A DNA stretch of 64,000 bases from Planctomycetales bacterium (GTDB taxonomy: Bacteria > Planctomycetota > Planctomycetia > Pirellulales > Pirellulaceae). Position numbers and translations under genes: made by a program. Positions within the stretch are counted from its first letter, which is position 1; the number at the start of each line of letters is the position of its first letter. The stretch spans positions 1 to 64,000 of the forward strand of contig JAGQPF010000087.1 of the NCBI GenBank assembly GCA_020426845.1. The letters run 5' to 3'. Shown piece by piece: positions 51,902-60,846 of this stretch. Below the pieces are notes generated by a model that was not told where the DNA came from, did no database searches, and was given only the letters and a program-made list of their open reading frames with translations.

Positions 51902-53608
51902 ATGTGCTGCATGAGCTTTGAAGACCCGCTGCTTGGCTTGGCCATCATTTTGGTGATGGGAATTGTGGGCGGTGAATTGGTGGGCCGCCTGCACCTGCCC
52001 AAAGTCACCGGATGGATTGGGACGGGGATCGCTTTGCGCGCCATGCAAATGCCCGGCATGGAGGATCTCACCCGCTACTCGGCCTTCGCCAATTTTGTGC
52101 TGGGCTATATCGCCTTCACGCTGGGTGCGACCTTGCATCTGGCCAGTCTGCGAAACGCGCGACTGCGGCTCGGCTTGTTGATGCTCGCCGAATTGGTCTG
52201 CACGCCCGCCGTCGTGGTGTTGGGGATGGTGTTTGTGGCGGGCATGGACGCGCGAGCTGCGCTGCTGCTGGGCGCGATTGCCATCGCCGGTGCGCCCGGC
52301 ACCACCGCGCTGGTCGCACAGGAGGCACGCGCCAAAGGCATTCTCACTCGCACCTTGGTCGCGGCAGTCGCTCTGATCGACATGGTCGCCGTCGGCGGCT
52401 TCGTGTTTGCCGCATCCTTCATTCCCGGCGGAGCGGAGAACACGTGGCAGCACGCCTTCGCGTCCGTGGGCGCCGAGTTCGCCGCCACTGCCGGCGTGGG
52501 CGTTGGCTGCTCGGTCGTCGCGCTGCTGCTGACGCGATTCGTCGTTGGCCCAGCATTTCTGGGGCCGGTGATGGTGGCCGTGATTCTCGGCGCTTGGGGC
52601 GCTGCGCGTGGCTTCAACTGTTCGGGCATCCTGGCCTGCACGTTTGCCGGCATCGCCGCCTCCAATCTGAGGCATGATGTGATCCGCGCCACGGAGGCTT
52701 ACCTGTCGACTTTCGGCGGCGCGTTGTTCGCCGGCTTTTATACGCTCGCCGGCATGCGGCTCGACTTCAGCTTGGTGCTGCCGATGATCGGAATGGTGAT
52801 CATTTACTTCGCCGCCCGCGTGGTCGGCAAGTCGATCGGCGCCTTTGCCGCGATGTCAATCGCCGGCGCCACCTGGCCTGTCCGCAAGTATCTCGGCCCC
52901 GCGTTGCTGCCCCATGGCGGCGTGGCGGTCGGTTTGATTCTCGTCGTGCAGTCGGATCCGCGGCTTGCCGAATGGGGCCAGACCGTCACGACCGTCGGCT
53001 TGGCGGCGTTGGCCATCAATCAGCTGCTCGGCCCAAGCGTCACGCGATATTGCCTGCAGGCCGCCGGCGAGGCGAACATGGACCGCGCTCGACTGCTCGA
53101 TTTTCTCGATGAGCATCACATCACCGTCGACCTCACCGGCAAGAGCAAGGATGAGATTATTCGCGGGCTCGCCGCGCAGCTCTATGGCGTCGAGCGGTTT
53201 TCGATTTCACAAGAGGAGTTCATCGAGCTGGCGATTCAGCGCGAGAACGAGGAGTCCACTTGTCTAGGCGAGGGCCTGATGATTCCGCACGTGATTTTGC
53301 CCGAGGGCGCGGAGATGCAGGGCATGCTCGGCATCAGCACGCGCGGGCTGCAGTTGCAGGCGCCGGACGGAAAGCCAGTGCACGCGGTGTTGCTGCTGGC
53401 CACTCCGCAGACGGACCGCAAACGCCACTTGGAGGTGTTGGCCGCCTTCGCCCGCGCGATCACGCAGAACGGCAGCCTCCGCGAGCAGCTCTACCACGCC
53501 CGCAGCGCTGCCCATGCCTACGACGTGCTCCATGCCGATGAGGCCCAGGACATGAACTACTTCTTGGAAGACGCGATGGAGCGCGCCGGCGTGTTCGAAA
53601 AGGGCTAG
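51902..53608 (+). CDS. CPA2-type cation/proton antiporter fused to a PTS EIIA-like domain
   Basis: A 568-residue protein. Residues about 5-395 form 11-13 membrane helices of the monovalent cation:proton antiporter-2 type (AIILVMGIVGGELVGRLHLPKVTGWIGTG; LLLGAIAIAGAPGTTALVAQEARAKGILTRTLV; LLPHGGVAVGLILVVQSDPRL). Residues about 410-560 form a fructose/mannitol-type EIIA domain, with the candidate phosphorylation site His463 in GLMIPHVILPEG and the later HAVLLLATPQTDRKRHLEVLAAFARAI. The EIIA part may gate transport according to phosphotransfer status. It is a single gene between the long gap and the convergent GGDEF gene. The start is the ATG at 51902 or 51911. Confidence 0.9.
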   Translation: MCCMSFEDPLLGLAIILVMGIVGGELVGRLHLPKVTGWIGTGIALRAMQMPGMEDLTRYSAFANFVLGYIAFTLGATLHLASLRNARLRLGLLMLAELVCTPAVVVLGMVFVAGMDARAALLLGAIAIAGAPGTTALVAQEARAKGILTRTLVAAVALIDMVAVGGFVFAASFIPGGAENTWQHAFASVGAEFAATAGVGVGCSVVALLLTRFVVGPAFLGPVMVAVILGAWGAARGFNCSGILACTFAGIAASNLRHDVIRATEAYLSTFGGALFAGFYTLAGMRLDFSLVLPMIGMVIIYFAARVVGKSIGAFAAMSIAGATWPVRKYLGPALLPHGGVAVGLILVVQSDPRLAEWGQTVTTVGLAALAINQLLGPSVTRYCLQAAGEANMDRARLLDFLDEHHITVDLTGKSKDEIIRGLAAQLYGVERFSISQEEFIELAIQRENEESTCLGEGLMIPHVILPEGAEMQGMLGISTRGLQLQAPDGKPVHAVLLLATPQTDRKRHLEVLAAFARAITQNGSLREQLYHARSAAHAYDVLHADEAQDMNYFLEDAMERAGVFEKG

Positions 53609-53748
53609 TGCCCCGTCAACACTAAAACGGTGGGTTGGTCGCCGCCCCAACCTCGTGGCTCGCCACGACTTCGCGAGTTCTCCAACCCCAGAACGAAGGC
53701 TTGACGGTCCACTAGGAAGGCCGTGAAGCCGGGCAAGCAGATGAATCG

Positions 53749-54639
53749 CTACTCGGGGGCGCAGGCCGCGACTTGGTTGCGTCCCGACTCTTTGGCTTGG
53801 TAGAGCAAACTGTCCGCCCCGCTCATCAGTTCGGTCACGGTTTGGCAGCCGACGGTGAGCGCTTCGACGACTCCGATGCTGACGGTTACTTCCAGCAAGC
53901 CGTCGCTGGTTTCGAACGGCTTCTCCGCCACGGCTTTGCGGATTGACTCGGCCAAGGCGATCGCCGTGTCGCGATCACACTCGCCAGCGACCACGGCGAA
54001 CTCTTCGCCACCGTAGCGACAGAAGATCTCGTCCTCCAGTTGCAATCGCGCTCGGCGACTGAACTCGCGCAACACTTCGTCGCCAGCGAGATGTCCGTGT
54101 GAGTCGTTTACCTGCTTGAAGTGATCGATGTCCATCATCAGCATCGCCAGCGGTCGCTGGTGGCGGCGGGCTCGGGTCAACTCGCGCTCCAACGCCTCCT
54201 CCATATACTGGCGATTGTGAGCTTGCGTCAGCCCGTCGGTGGTGACCATTCGGTACAGCGTGTGGTGGTACTGCACTTCGATGTCATCGGCCGCCAGATA
54301 CTTGAAGATCTGCTGGCCAATGCGAATGCGATCCTCCGGCTCGAGCACCTTCTCGGAGATTCGTTCGTCATTGACGAACGTTCCATTGGTGCTGCCCAGG
54401 TCGGAGACGACGTAATTCACGCCGTCAAAGCGAATCGCCGCATGGTGCCGGGATACGGACTCGTCCATGACCTGGATATCGCATTCTCCGACGCGGCCAA
54501 TCACGAAAGCGTCGCCGTCCAATTGCCAGAATCCACCCACATCGTCGGCGGGATGAATGCGAATCAGGCAGCCAACGCCTCCGTCCAGACAAACCGGCGC
54601 CAGCGAATGGAGCGACTGCGAGATCGTGAATTCGGTCAT
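53749..54639 (-). CDS. FHA-GGDEF protein (candidate diguanylate cyclase)
   Basis: A 296-residue cytoplasmic protein. An FHA domain lies at about 38-112 (FVIGRVGECDIQVMDESVSRHHAAI, LGSTNGTFVNDERI) and binds phosphothreonine. A GGDEF domain lies at about 130-292 (DGLTQAHNRQYMEEALEREL, MLMMDIDHFKQVNDSHGHLAGDEVL) with the signature GGEEF at 210-214. The active-site motif is intact, so c-di-GMP synthesis is expected. The usual RxxD inhibitory site upstream of GGEEF reads LxxE, so product inhibition through it is unlikely. The FHA domain could couple it to one of the Ser/Thr kinases in the window. I use the ATG at 54639; 10 more open codons lie upstream. Confidence 0.92.
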   Translation of the reverse strand: MTEFTISQSLHSLAPVCLDGGVGCLIRIHPADDVGGFWQLDGDAFVIGRVGECDIQVMDESVSRHHAAIRFDGVNYVVSDLGSTNGTFVNDERISEKVLEPEDRIRIGQQIFKYLAADDIEVQYHHTLYRMVTTDGLTQAHNRQYMEEALERELTRARRHQRPLAMLMMDIDHFKQVNDSHGHLAGDEVLREFSRRARLQLEDEIFCRYGGEEFAVVAGECDRDTAIALAESIRKAVAEKPFETSDGLLEVTVSIGVVEALTVGCQTVTELMSGADSLLYQAKESGRNQVAACAPE

Positions 54640-55007
54640 TGTGCAAGTTACCTGCGGGCGTCGAGTCATCGCTGAGTAGGGAACGAGAGAAGCCTACCTT
54701 CTGTTGCGCCAAGAGCGCGAAAGTCGATGACTTTGTCAAAGAGAGGGGATGTAAAGTGCGTTGACCAGCGTGACTATTCCGGTTGTAGCGATTGTTCCGG
54801 CGTTGGCCGCCGATGGAGTCGGCGCACGGCTTTTTGGCTATTGTTCTGGCCAGCTGGGCACGATTGCTAAATGTTGAGCCTGCCATGCGCGGGGATCGCG
54901 GGGATGGTGCGCCCTCGCCAGAATCACGGGGTATCCCCGCACTTGACTGGCGCGAGACACGCACCCGGGGAGTGGCTTGGAGGCCACATTGTCCAGAGGG
55001 GCCGTCG
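54640..55007. other. Divergent intergenic region, no motif recognised
   Basis: About 368 bases between the divergent FHA-GGDEF and TonB-dependent receptor genes. I looked for a cobalamin riboswitch and a Fur-like AT-rich palindrome, as expected near some TonB receptors, and saw neither. An open frame enters from upstream of the receptor start but does not resemble protein. Confidence 0.5.
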
Positions 55008-57377
55008 ATGGATCGAATCAACACCGCTGCGCGCCGGGTGCTGTCGGCACTTTTGCTCGCGGCGTGGGCGAATGGGGCGTTCGCGGCAGACCACGCCGTG
55101 CGCGTGATGATCGCCGACCAAGAGCCTCCGGTGAAGTTGGAGAGCCAGCTTCATCAATTCGATCAGTTCCCTCGACTCGCTCAGGCCCCGCCCCCCGGCA
55201 CGGAACACGCCCCTCCTGCGGCCTCGCCCGCGACGGGCGACTCCCCGCGCCAAGACAAGCCGATCTCGCCACTGCTCAATCGCAGCGACGGGCACGAGCC
55301 GCTCGTGGCGCTTAGCGAAACGGCACTCACCTTGTTCGGCGGGCTGGAGAGCCGCGACTTGCTGGACCCGAAACGGCGCGAGCTGACCACGTCTCCGGGC
55401 TCGGATGTGGTGCTGGGCATCGAGGCGTTTTCACGAAAAACGACCGACTCGGGCAACTTGTTGCGCGAATCCAGCTCGTCGGTCGGCGTGACCGCGCAAC
55501 AGCGGACGCCCATCACCACGGACACTCGCATTCGCGCCGGCCGCATGGGCCAAGTGCTGGCCTCGGGCTCCGCCTGGTTCCCGGCACGCTTCGATCTCGA
55601 CACCATGATGAGCAAGCTCGATTCGCAGCTGATTCAAGACATGGTTGTCATCAAGGGACCTTATAGCGGCCGGTATGGTCCCGGTTTTGGATTTGTCGAC
55701 ATTCAGCTCGTGCAGACGCCTCGCTACGACGACGGACACGAACTGCACGGCAGCACCACACTTGGTTATCAAACCAACGGCGAACAATGGGCGGGCCGCC
55801 AGAGCGTCTGGGGCGGCAACGAGTCGTCGGGCTACTACGTGAGCTACGGGCACCGCACCGGTGTCGACTATCGCACCGGCCGAGGTTTCCGGATTCCGTC
55901 GAGCTACAATTCGCGAGACGTGTTCGCTGCGATTGGCCAGGACTTGGGCGAAGCGTCGCGTGTCGAGTTCAACTACTTGCGGCTCGATCAAACCGACGTC
56001 GAGTATCCGGGGCTCGTGTTCGACATCGACGCCTTGGTGACCAACGGGTACGAGCTCAAGTACTTTTCCGAAGAGGGAGTGTATTCGGACCGCTACTTCG
56101 GCGAGGTCTGGTACAACCACACGAACTTCCACGGAGACACGCTGAAGTCAGGCAAGGTTTCGCATATCCCGTCGATTCAGACCTTGCTGTATTCGCCGGA
56201 CGGAATGAGCGGCGCCGCGTTCACTCAAGTGAACTCCGCGTCGTTGGGCGGCCGCAGCGTTTGGACGTGGGAGGGCCCCGGCGGTGAGGTGACGCTTGGC
56301 GCCGACTTCACGCAGTTCAAACAGGCGTTGAACGACATTGAGACGTTCTTGCCCCCGAACGACAACAACTTCCCGATCCCGAACTCGTTCTCCCGAGACT
56401 TGGGTGTGTTCGCCGAGTGGACGCGCGACGTCAGCGCCGCGACGGACCTGACGATCGGCGCTCGTGGCGATTATATTCGCACCGCGGCTGCGAATGATGT
56501 CATCGGTGTGCCGCTGCCCGTCAGCGACATTCTCGGAGCCAGTCTGACGCAGGACTTCGGACTCTGGTCGCTGTACGGATACGGGCAGCACCGGCTAAGC
56601 GACTCATTGACGCTGTCCGCGGGCGGCGCCTATGCTCAGCGCCCGCCGACGTTGACCGAGCTCTACGCTCTCAGTTCGTTCATCGGCACGCTGCAACGCG
56701 GCCTGACGTTTGTCGTCGGCGACCCCGAGCTCGACCCGGAGCGGCGCATTCAACTGGACCTGGGCGTTCAGTCGCAGGGCGAGTACTTCCGGGGCGGCCT
56801 GCAGGGCTTTTACGCCTGGGTGGAGGACTTCATCACCTATGATCTGTTCACTCCGCCCGATCCTGGCGGCGGCTTGTCGGCGGGCGTGGCGTTCGTCAAC
56901 ACGCAACTGGCCACGTTGGCGGGTTTCGAAACCTATGGCGAGTGGACGCTGACCGGGCAGCTCGATGGCTTCGCGAATCTGGCTTTCATCGAGGGCCGCG
57001 ACCTCGGCCGCGCCGACCGCAGCGGCGTGCTGGGCCGCAATCACGAACCGCTGCCGGGCATTCCCCCGCTGACCTCGATCCTCGGCCTGCGATTACACGA
57101 GGCAGGCACGAGTCCCCGCTGGGCATACGAGCTAACCTGCCGGGTCGTCGAAAATCAGGACCGCATCGCCGCCAGCCTCACCGAACTGCCCACTCGCGGA
57201 TTCACCATCTGGAATGTCCGCGCTTACCATCGCGTGACCGACCCGCTGCTGGTTTCGTTCGGCGTCGAAAACTTCACCAACAAGCACTACATCGAGCACC
57301 TCGATTACCGCTCGGGCGGCATTGGCGTCTATCGCCCGGGCATCGGCTTCTATGTCGGCAGCGAGCTGGTCTACTAG
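55008..57377 (+). CDS. TonB-dependent outer-membrane receptor
   Basis: A 789-residue outer-membrane protein. A signal peptide (AARRVLSALLLAAWANGAFA) is followed by a disordered, Pro-rich linker at about 60-100, a plug domain at about 110-245 (TDTRIRAGRMGQVLASGSAWFPARFDLDTMMSKLDSQLIQDMVVIKGPYSGRYGPGFGFVDIQL) and a 22-strand-type barrel ending in aromatic VGSELVY. The IKGPYSGRYGPG stretch corresponds to the plug motif of TonB receptors. The ATG at 55008 has GAGGGG 8-13 bases upstream and begins the signal peptide. The ligand (siderophore, vitamin or oligosaccharide) cannot be told. No TonB/ExbBD genes are in the window. Confidence 0.9.
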   Translation: MDRINTAARRVLSALLLAAWANGAFAADHAVRVMIADQEPPVKLESQLHQFDQFPRLAQAPPPGTEHAPPAASPATGDSPRQDKPISPLLNRSDGHEPLVALSETALTLFGGLESRDLLDPKRRELTTSPGSDVVLGIEAFSRKTTDSGNLLRESSSSVGVTAQQRTPITTDTRIRAGRMGQVLASGSAWFPARFDLDTMMSKLDSQLIQDMVVIKGPYSGRYGPGFGFVDIQLVQTPRYDDGHELHGSTTLGYQTNGEQWAGRQSVWGGNESSGYYVSYGHRTGVDYRTGRGFRIPSSYNSRDVFAAIGQDLGEASRVEFNYLRLDQTDVEYPGLVFDIDALVTNGYELKYFSEEGVYSDRYFGEVWYNHTNFHGDTLKSGKVSHIPSIQTLLYSPDGMSGAAFTQVNSASLGGRSVWTWEGPGGEVTLGADFTQFKQALNDIETFLPPNDNNFPIPNSFSRDLGVFAEWTRDVSAATDLTIGARGDYIRTAAANDVIGVPLPVSDILGASLTQDFGLWSLYGYGQHRLSDSLTLSAGGAYAQRPPTLTELYALSSFIGTLQRGLTFVVGDPELDPERRIQLDLGVQSQGEYFRGGLQGFYAWVEDFITYDLFTPPDPGGGLSAGVAFVNTQLATLAGFETYGEWTLTGQLDGFANLAFIEGRDLGRADRSGVLGRNHEPLPGIPPLTSILGLRLHEAGTSPRWAYELTCRVVENQDRIAASLTELPTRGFTIWNVRAYHRVTDPLLVSFGVENFTNKHYIEHLDYRSGGIGVYRPGIGFYVGSELVY

Positions 57378-57712
57378 CACGTAGCACAGGCTGCCAGCCT
57401 GTGACGAATGTGGTTTGGCCACAGGTTGCACTATGACAAGGCGGCTAGGGCACGCTTCGCGCGTAGCATGGGCGTCCTCGCCCGTGCAGAACGGCGCAAC
57501 ACCACTGCGCCGGCCGAGACCCGCTTTCTAGGGCATCGGCGGTGCTTTGCACCTACTCGCCGCGCACGGGCGAGGACGCCCATGCTACGGACGTTCCGTG
57601 CGGCTGCTCACCGCGCTCGCACGTAGCACAGGCTGCCAGCCTGTGACGAATGTGGTTTCGCCGCAGCCTGCACCACGACTGCAGGCTGGCAGCCTGCACT
57701 ACGACAAGGCTG
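57378..57712. repeat. Composite intergenic repeat block with a perfect 25-bp inverted pair
   Basis: Two direct copies of a block beginning CACGTAGCACAGGCTGCCAG and continuing CCTGTGACGAATGTGGTTT and ACAAGGC(G/T)GCTAGGG occur at about 57379-57450 and 57620-57716. Between them lie the arms of a perfect 25-bp inverted repeat, 57462-57486 (starts CGTAGCATGGGCGTCCTC) and 57565-57589. CAGGCTGCCAGCCTG is itself palindromic. No gene is present. The block separates the convergent TonB receptor and kinase genes. Confidence 0.82.
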
Positions 57713-60568
57713 CTAGGGCGACAACGCCTCGAGTAGCTGGCGATTCTCCGCCGCGTCTTGCTGTTGGCTTTGCTGCAGCTCGACGAGCGTGGTGAGGCAG
57801 CGCCGGAGGTGGCTGACCCACGATGCGCGGGCGCCATCACGGCGGATCAGCGTCACGAGCTCATCGCGAGCAGCGAGCAGATGTTCAATGGCGTCGAGCG
57901 GCTTTTCGGCGGCGCACATTCTCGCCAAGTTGATTCGCGCGATGGCAATGTTCTCGTTCAAGTAATCGTCGCCATAGAGGCATTTCAGCATCTCGCGAAA
58001 ACAATCGAGCGATTGTCGATAATGCTGTTCCGCCTCGCGTTGCATCGAGCGCCGCTCGCGAACTTCGCCGCGCAGCAGTTCGCAAAGCGCACGCGTCTCC
58101 CAGACATCCGGCCGCTTCGCATCGCCCTGGCAGCGGCTAGCAAGCAGGTCGGCGGCGAGTTGGTAGAGCGAGTCGGCCCCGGCCAAGTCGCCTCGCTCGC
58201 TTGCCGATTGCCCGCGTTCGAGCAGCACTGACGTCAACAGAGCTTGGTCGCGCGGCGACTTGGAGTCAAGAAACGCCAGCGTGCGTTGCGCGGTGGCCAA
58301 CGCTTGGTCGGCTCGATCTGTCTCACCCAATGCGGCTCGCAAACGCGACTCGGCGATGCCGGCGCGAGCCAGCGCGGCTTGGCGACGAGACATCGCATCG
58401 TGGCGGTCCGGCTGGGTCGTGTGGTTGGCGGGGCTCGCGGCGCTAGGTGACGGTGTACTGTCAGTCAGCTGGGGCAGGGTGGCGGCTTGGCTCAGTTGCT
58501 CCAGTGCGGCACGGCAGGCCGCCGGGTCGCCTTGCTCCGCCACACCCAGGGCGATGCCAGTGGCGGCACGGCAGCGTTGGACGCGAGCGGACTCGGCCAG
58601 TTCGGCGTTGAGCGCATCTAACTCGAGCAGCTTGGTCAGTGATACAAGAGCGAGCTCGTAGGGAGCGCCAAGCGCGTCGCGCTGCGGCGCCGCCGGCCCC
58701 AGCAAGCGGCGAACATCCCCCAGGCGAACCAACGAGCGACAGGACTCGAGCACGACGGCCGGCTCCGTGCGGTCCTTGGCCGCGGTGTAGGTCTCGACGT
58801 AGTGGGACTCCGCTTTCTTCAACAGGTCCACTCGGATGGGCTGCAGGCCGGGGTAGAACTGCAAGTCGCCGCTCCAGTCGAGCAGCCAACTGTCGGCCGC
58901 TTGTCGTGTCTGTTGAATCTGTGCCAGGGCCCAGTGTTTCGCCTGTTCCTCGCGTTTTCTGGCGGCTTGCTCTTCACGATGCGCCTGTTGTGCCGCGAGC
59001 TTGGCGCGCGTCTCGTCGCGGCGCGCGGCGTCCACCACCAAGCAGGCGCCGGTGGCGACGATCGCTGTGAAAGCAGTCGCCGCAATCAGCGTCAGAACCA
59101 GTGGCCGGTTCTTTCCCGACCAGCGTAGGAGCCGTTCGCCCAGCGACTCGGAGTAGCTCTGGACGCGCTCACCCGCCAAGTGCCGACGGACTTCGGCGCC
59201 CAGCTCGGCCGCGGATGGGTACCGTTGCGCCGGGTCGCGCGCCAACGCTTTGATGCAGATCGCCTCAAGCGGGCGCGGGACGCGTTTGGTGATCTGTCGC
59301 GGCGCCTGATACTGCGCCTCTTTGACGCGGCGCAGAATGGTCTGGGTGTCCTCGGCGGCGAACGCCTTCTCGCCCGTTAGCAGTTCATACAGGATGACGC
59401 CAAGTGAGAAGATGTCCGATGCGACGGTCAAGTTCGTCTTGCCGGAGGCCTGCTCGGGCGACATGTACAGGGGCGTGCCAAGCACCTCGCCGTGGAGCGT
59501 GCGGCTGCCCGATTGCAAGCCAGTCGAGGAGTCGACTCCGGACGATTGCGAGCGCGAGGCGTTGCTCGTTGCCGGAACATCGGCGGAGCCGATGATCCGC
59601 GTGCCCTCGTGCTGTTGGTTTTCCGGCAGCCGTTTGGCGAGCCCCCAGTCGACCACCAGCACTTCGCCGTAGTCGCCGAGGATAATGTTGCTCGGCTTAA
59701 TGTCTCGGTGCAGGACGCGTTGGCGGTGCGCGTACGCGATCGTGTCGCAAACGCTGACGAAAGCCATCAGCAGCGCATGGCGTTGCAGTTGCGCTTCCGG
59801 GCTCTTGGTCGGCAGTTCGTTGAGCCGTTTTAGCTCGTCGGACAAGGTCTTGCCGGTGAGCATCCGCATTGCATAGTAGGGTCCTTCAAACCCTTTCGCG
59901 CCGCCGGCACGGAGGTCGTAAACGGGCACAATGCCGGGGTGCTCGAGCTGGCCGGTGATCATCGCCTCGTCGACGAAGCGGCGTCGCATCTTCCGCGACT
60001 TGGCGGCCTTGGGCTGCAGCACCTTGAGCGCGACATGCCGCTCGAGCTGCCGGTCCCAGCCGCGCCAAACGGCGCCAAGTCCTCCTCGAGCGTGCTCGGC
60101 TTCCCAGTCGTAGCGATCGCGTTCGCGTCGCTCGGGGAGGTCCGCAGGAGGCGCTCCCGTTCCGAAGTCGACCTTGGTCGCGGCGCCTGCCGCCCCAGTG
60201 GACGAGGCCTGTGCGCGGAGCGACGCTGACGCGGACAGGTCAGCGCTGTTGATCGGAGTATCGACAGGGGTGTTTTGTTGCGAGGGACTCAGGCAGAGCG
60301 TTCCGCCGCCCGGCGCGGTGTCTCCCAATCCCTCGATCAACGCGCTGCGCTGCGCCGGAGTAATCAGCCCTCGGGACACGAGCTGCACGTCCAGCGGCAT
60401 CGAGGCGTCGTTGTTTTGCAGCTGCAACAGCAACTCGGCGGCCAGCGTGTTGTCGATGAGACGCTGCTCCAGCGCTCGCGCCAGAATCACCGAGTTGTTT
60501 TCGCGAGATGGATTGGCCACAGCGTTCCTGCCGACTTGCGTGTGAGAGGTCCACGCAAACCGTAGCAC
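57713..60568 (-). CDS. Membrane Ser/Thr protein kinase with TPR-like C-terminal region
   Basis: A 951-residue planctomycete-type kinase. Residues about 20-85 form a small helical region (ILARALEQRLIDNTLAAELLLQLQ). The Hanks kinase domain (about 150-455) has RGGLGAVWRGWD, VALKVL, VLHRDIKPSNIILG with Asp289 catalytic, VDWG as magnesium motif and GTPLYMSPEQASG. A membrane helix at about 487-508 (LTLIAATAFTAIVATGACLVV) is followed by a Glu/Arg/Ala coiled coil and a long helical region with TPR-like repeats reaching the C-terminus. The start is a GTG at 60568 or possibly the GTG 17 codons later. Signal and substrates are unknown. Confidence 0.9.
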   Translation of the reverse strand: MLRFAWTSHTQVGRNAVANPSRENNSVILARALEQRLIDNTLAAELLLQLQNNDASMPLDVQLVSRGLITPAQRSALIEGLGDTAPGGGTLCLSPSQQNTPVDTPINSADLSASASLRAQASSTGAAGAATKVDFGTGAPPADLPERRERDRYDWEAEHARGGLGAVWRGWDRQLERHVALKVLQPKAAKSRKMRRRFVDEAMITGQLEHPGIVPVYDLRAGGAKGFEGPYYAMRMLTGKTLSDELKRLNELPTKSPEAQLQRHALLMAFVSVCDTIAYAHRQRVLHRDIKPSNIILGDYGEVLVVDWGLAKRLPENQQHEGTRIIGSADVPATSNASRSQSSGVDSSTGLQSGSRTLHGEVLGTPLYMSPEQASGKTNLTVASDIFSLGVILYELLTGEKAFAAEDTQTILRRVKEAQYQAPRQITKRVPRPLEAICIKALARDPAQRYPSAAELGAEVRRHLAGERVQSYSESLGERLLRWSGKNRPLVLTLIAATAFTAIVATGACLVVDAARRDETRAKLAAQQAHREEQAARKREEQAKHWALAQIQQTRQAADSWLLDWSGDLQFYPGLQPIRVDLLKKAESHYVETYTAAKDRTEPAVVLESCRSLVRLGDVRRLLGPAAPQRDALGAPYELALVSLTKLLELDALNAELAESARVQRCRAATGIALGVAEQGDPAACRAALEQLSQAATLPQLTDSTPSPSAASPANHTTQPDRHDAMSRRQAALARAGIAESRLRAALGETDRADQALATAQRTLAFLDSKSPRDQALLTSVLLERGQSASERGDLAGADSLYQLAADLLASRCQGDAKRPDVWETRALCELLRGEVRERRSMQREAEQHYRQSLDCFREMLKCLYGDDYLNENIAIARINLARMCAAEKPLDAIEHLLAARDELVTLIRRDGARASWVSHLRRCLTTLVELQQSQQQDAAENRQLLEALSP

Positions 60569-60846
60569 TCTGGCATGGAGCAGGCCCCTTCGCCCCGCGT
60601 CTGCCTACTGCGATTGAATTCCCGAAGCCGCACGATTGGCACAATCCACTCAACGCGCTCAATCCGCGCAACCCGTGCATGCATCGAAAGCGGCTCGTTG
60701 TGTCGTCTCCGCCGCGGATCGTCGCCGTGTTGTGCGAACGGCTTGACTACAACGCATTTCAAAAACTTCCCGATCGGCAATTGGGTTGATAAAACCAGTA
60801 GAAAAACTGCCTTCGATTGCGCCAGGGAAGATTTTTGAAATGTCCT

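Noticed and set aside
54640-55007. Cobalamin riboswitch or Fur box before the TonB receptor
   Set aside because: The conserved B12-box words and an AT-rich Fur palindrome are absent.
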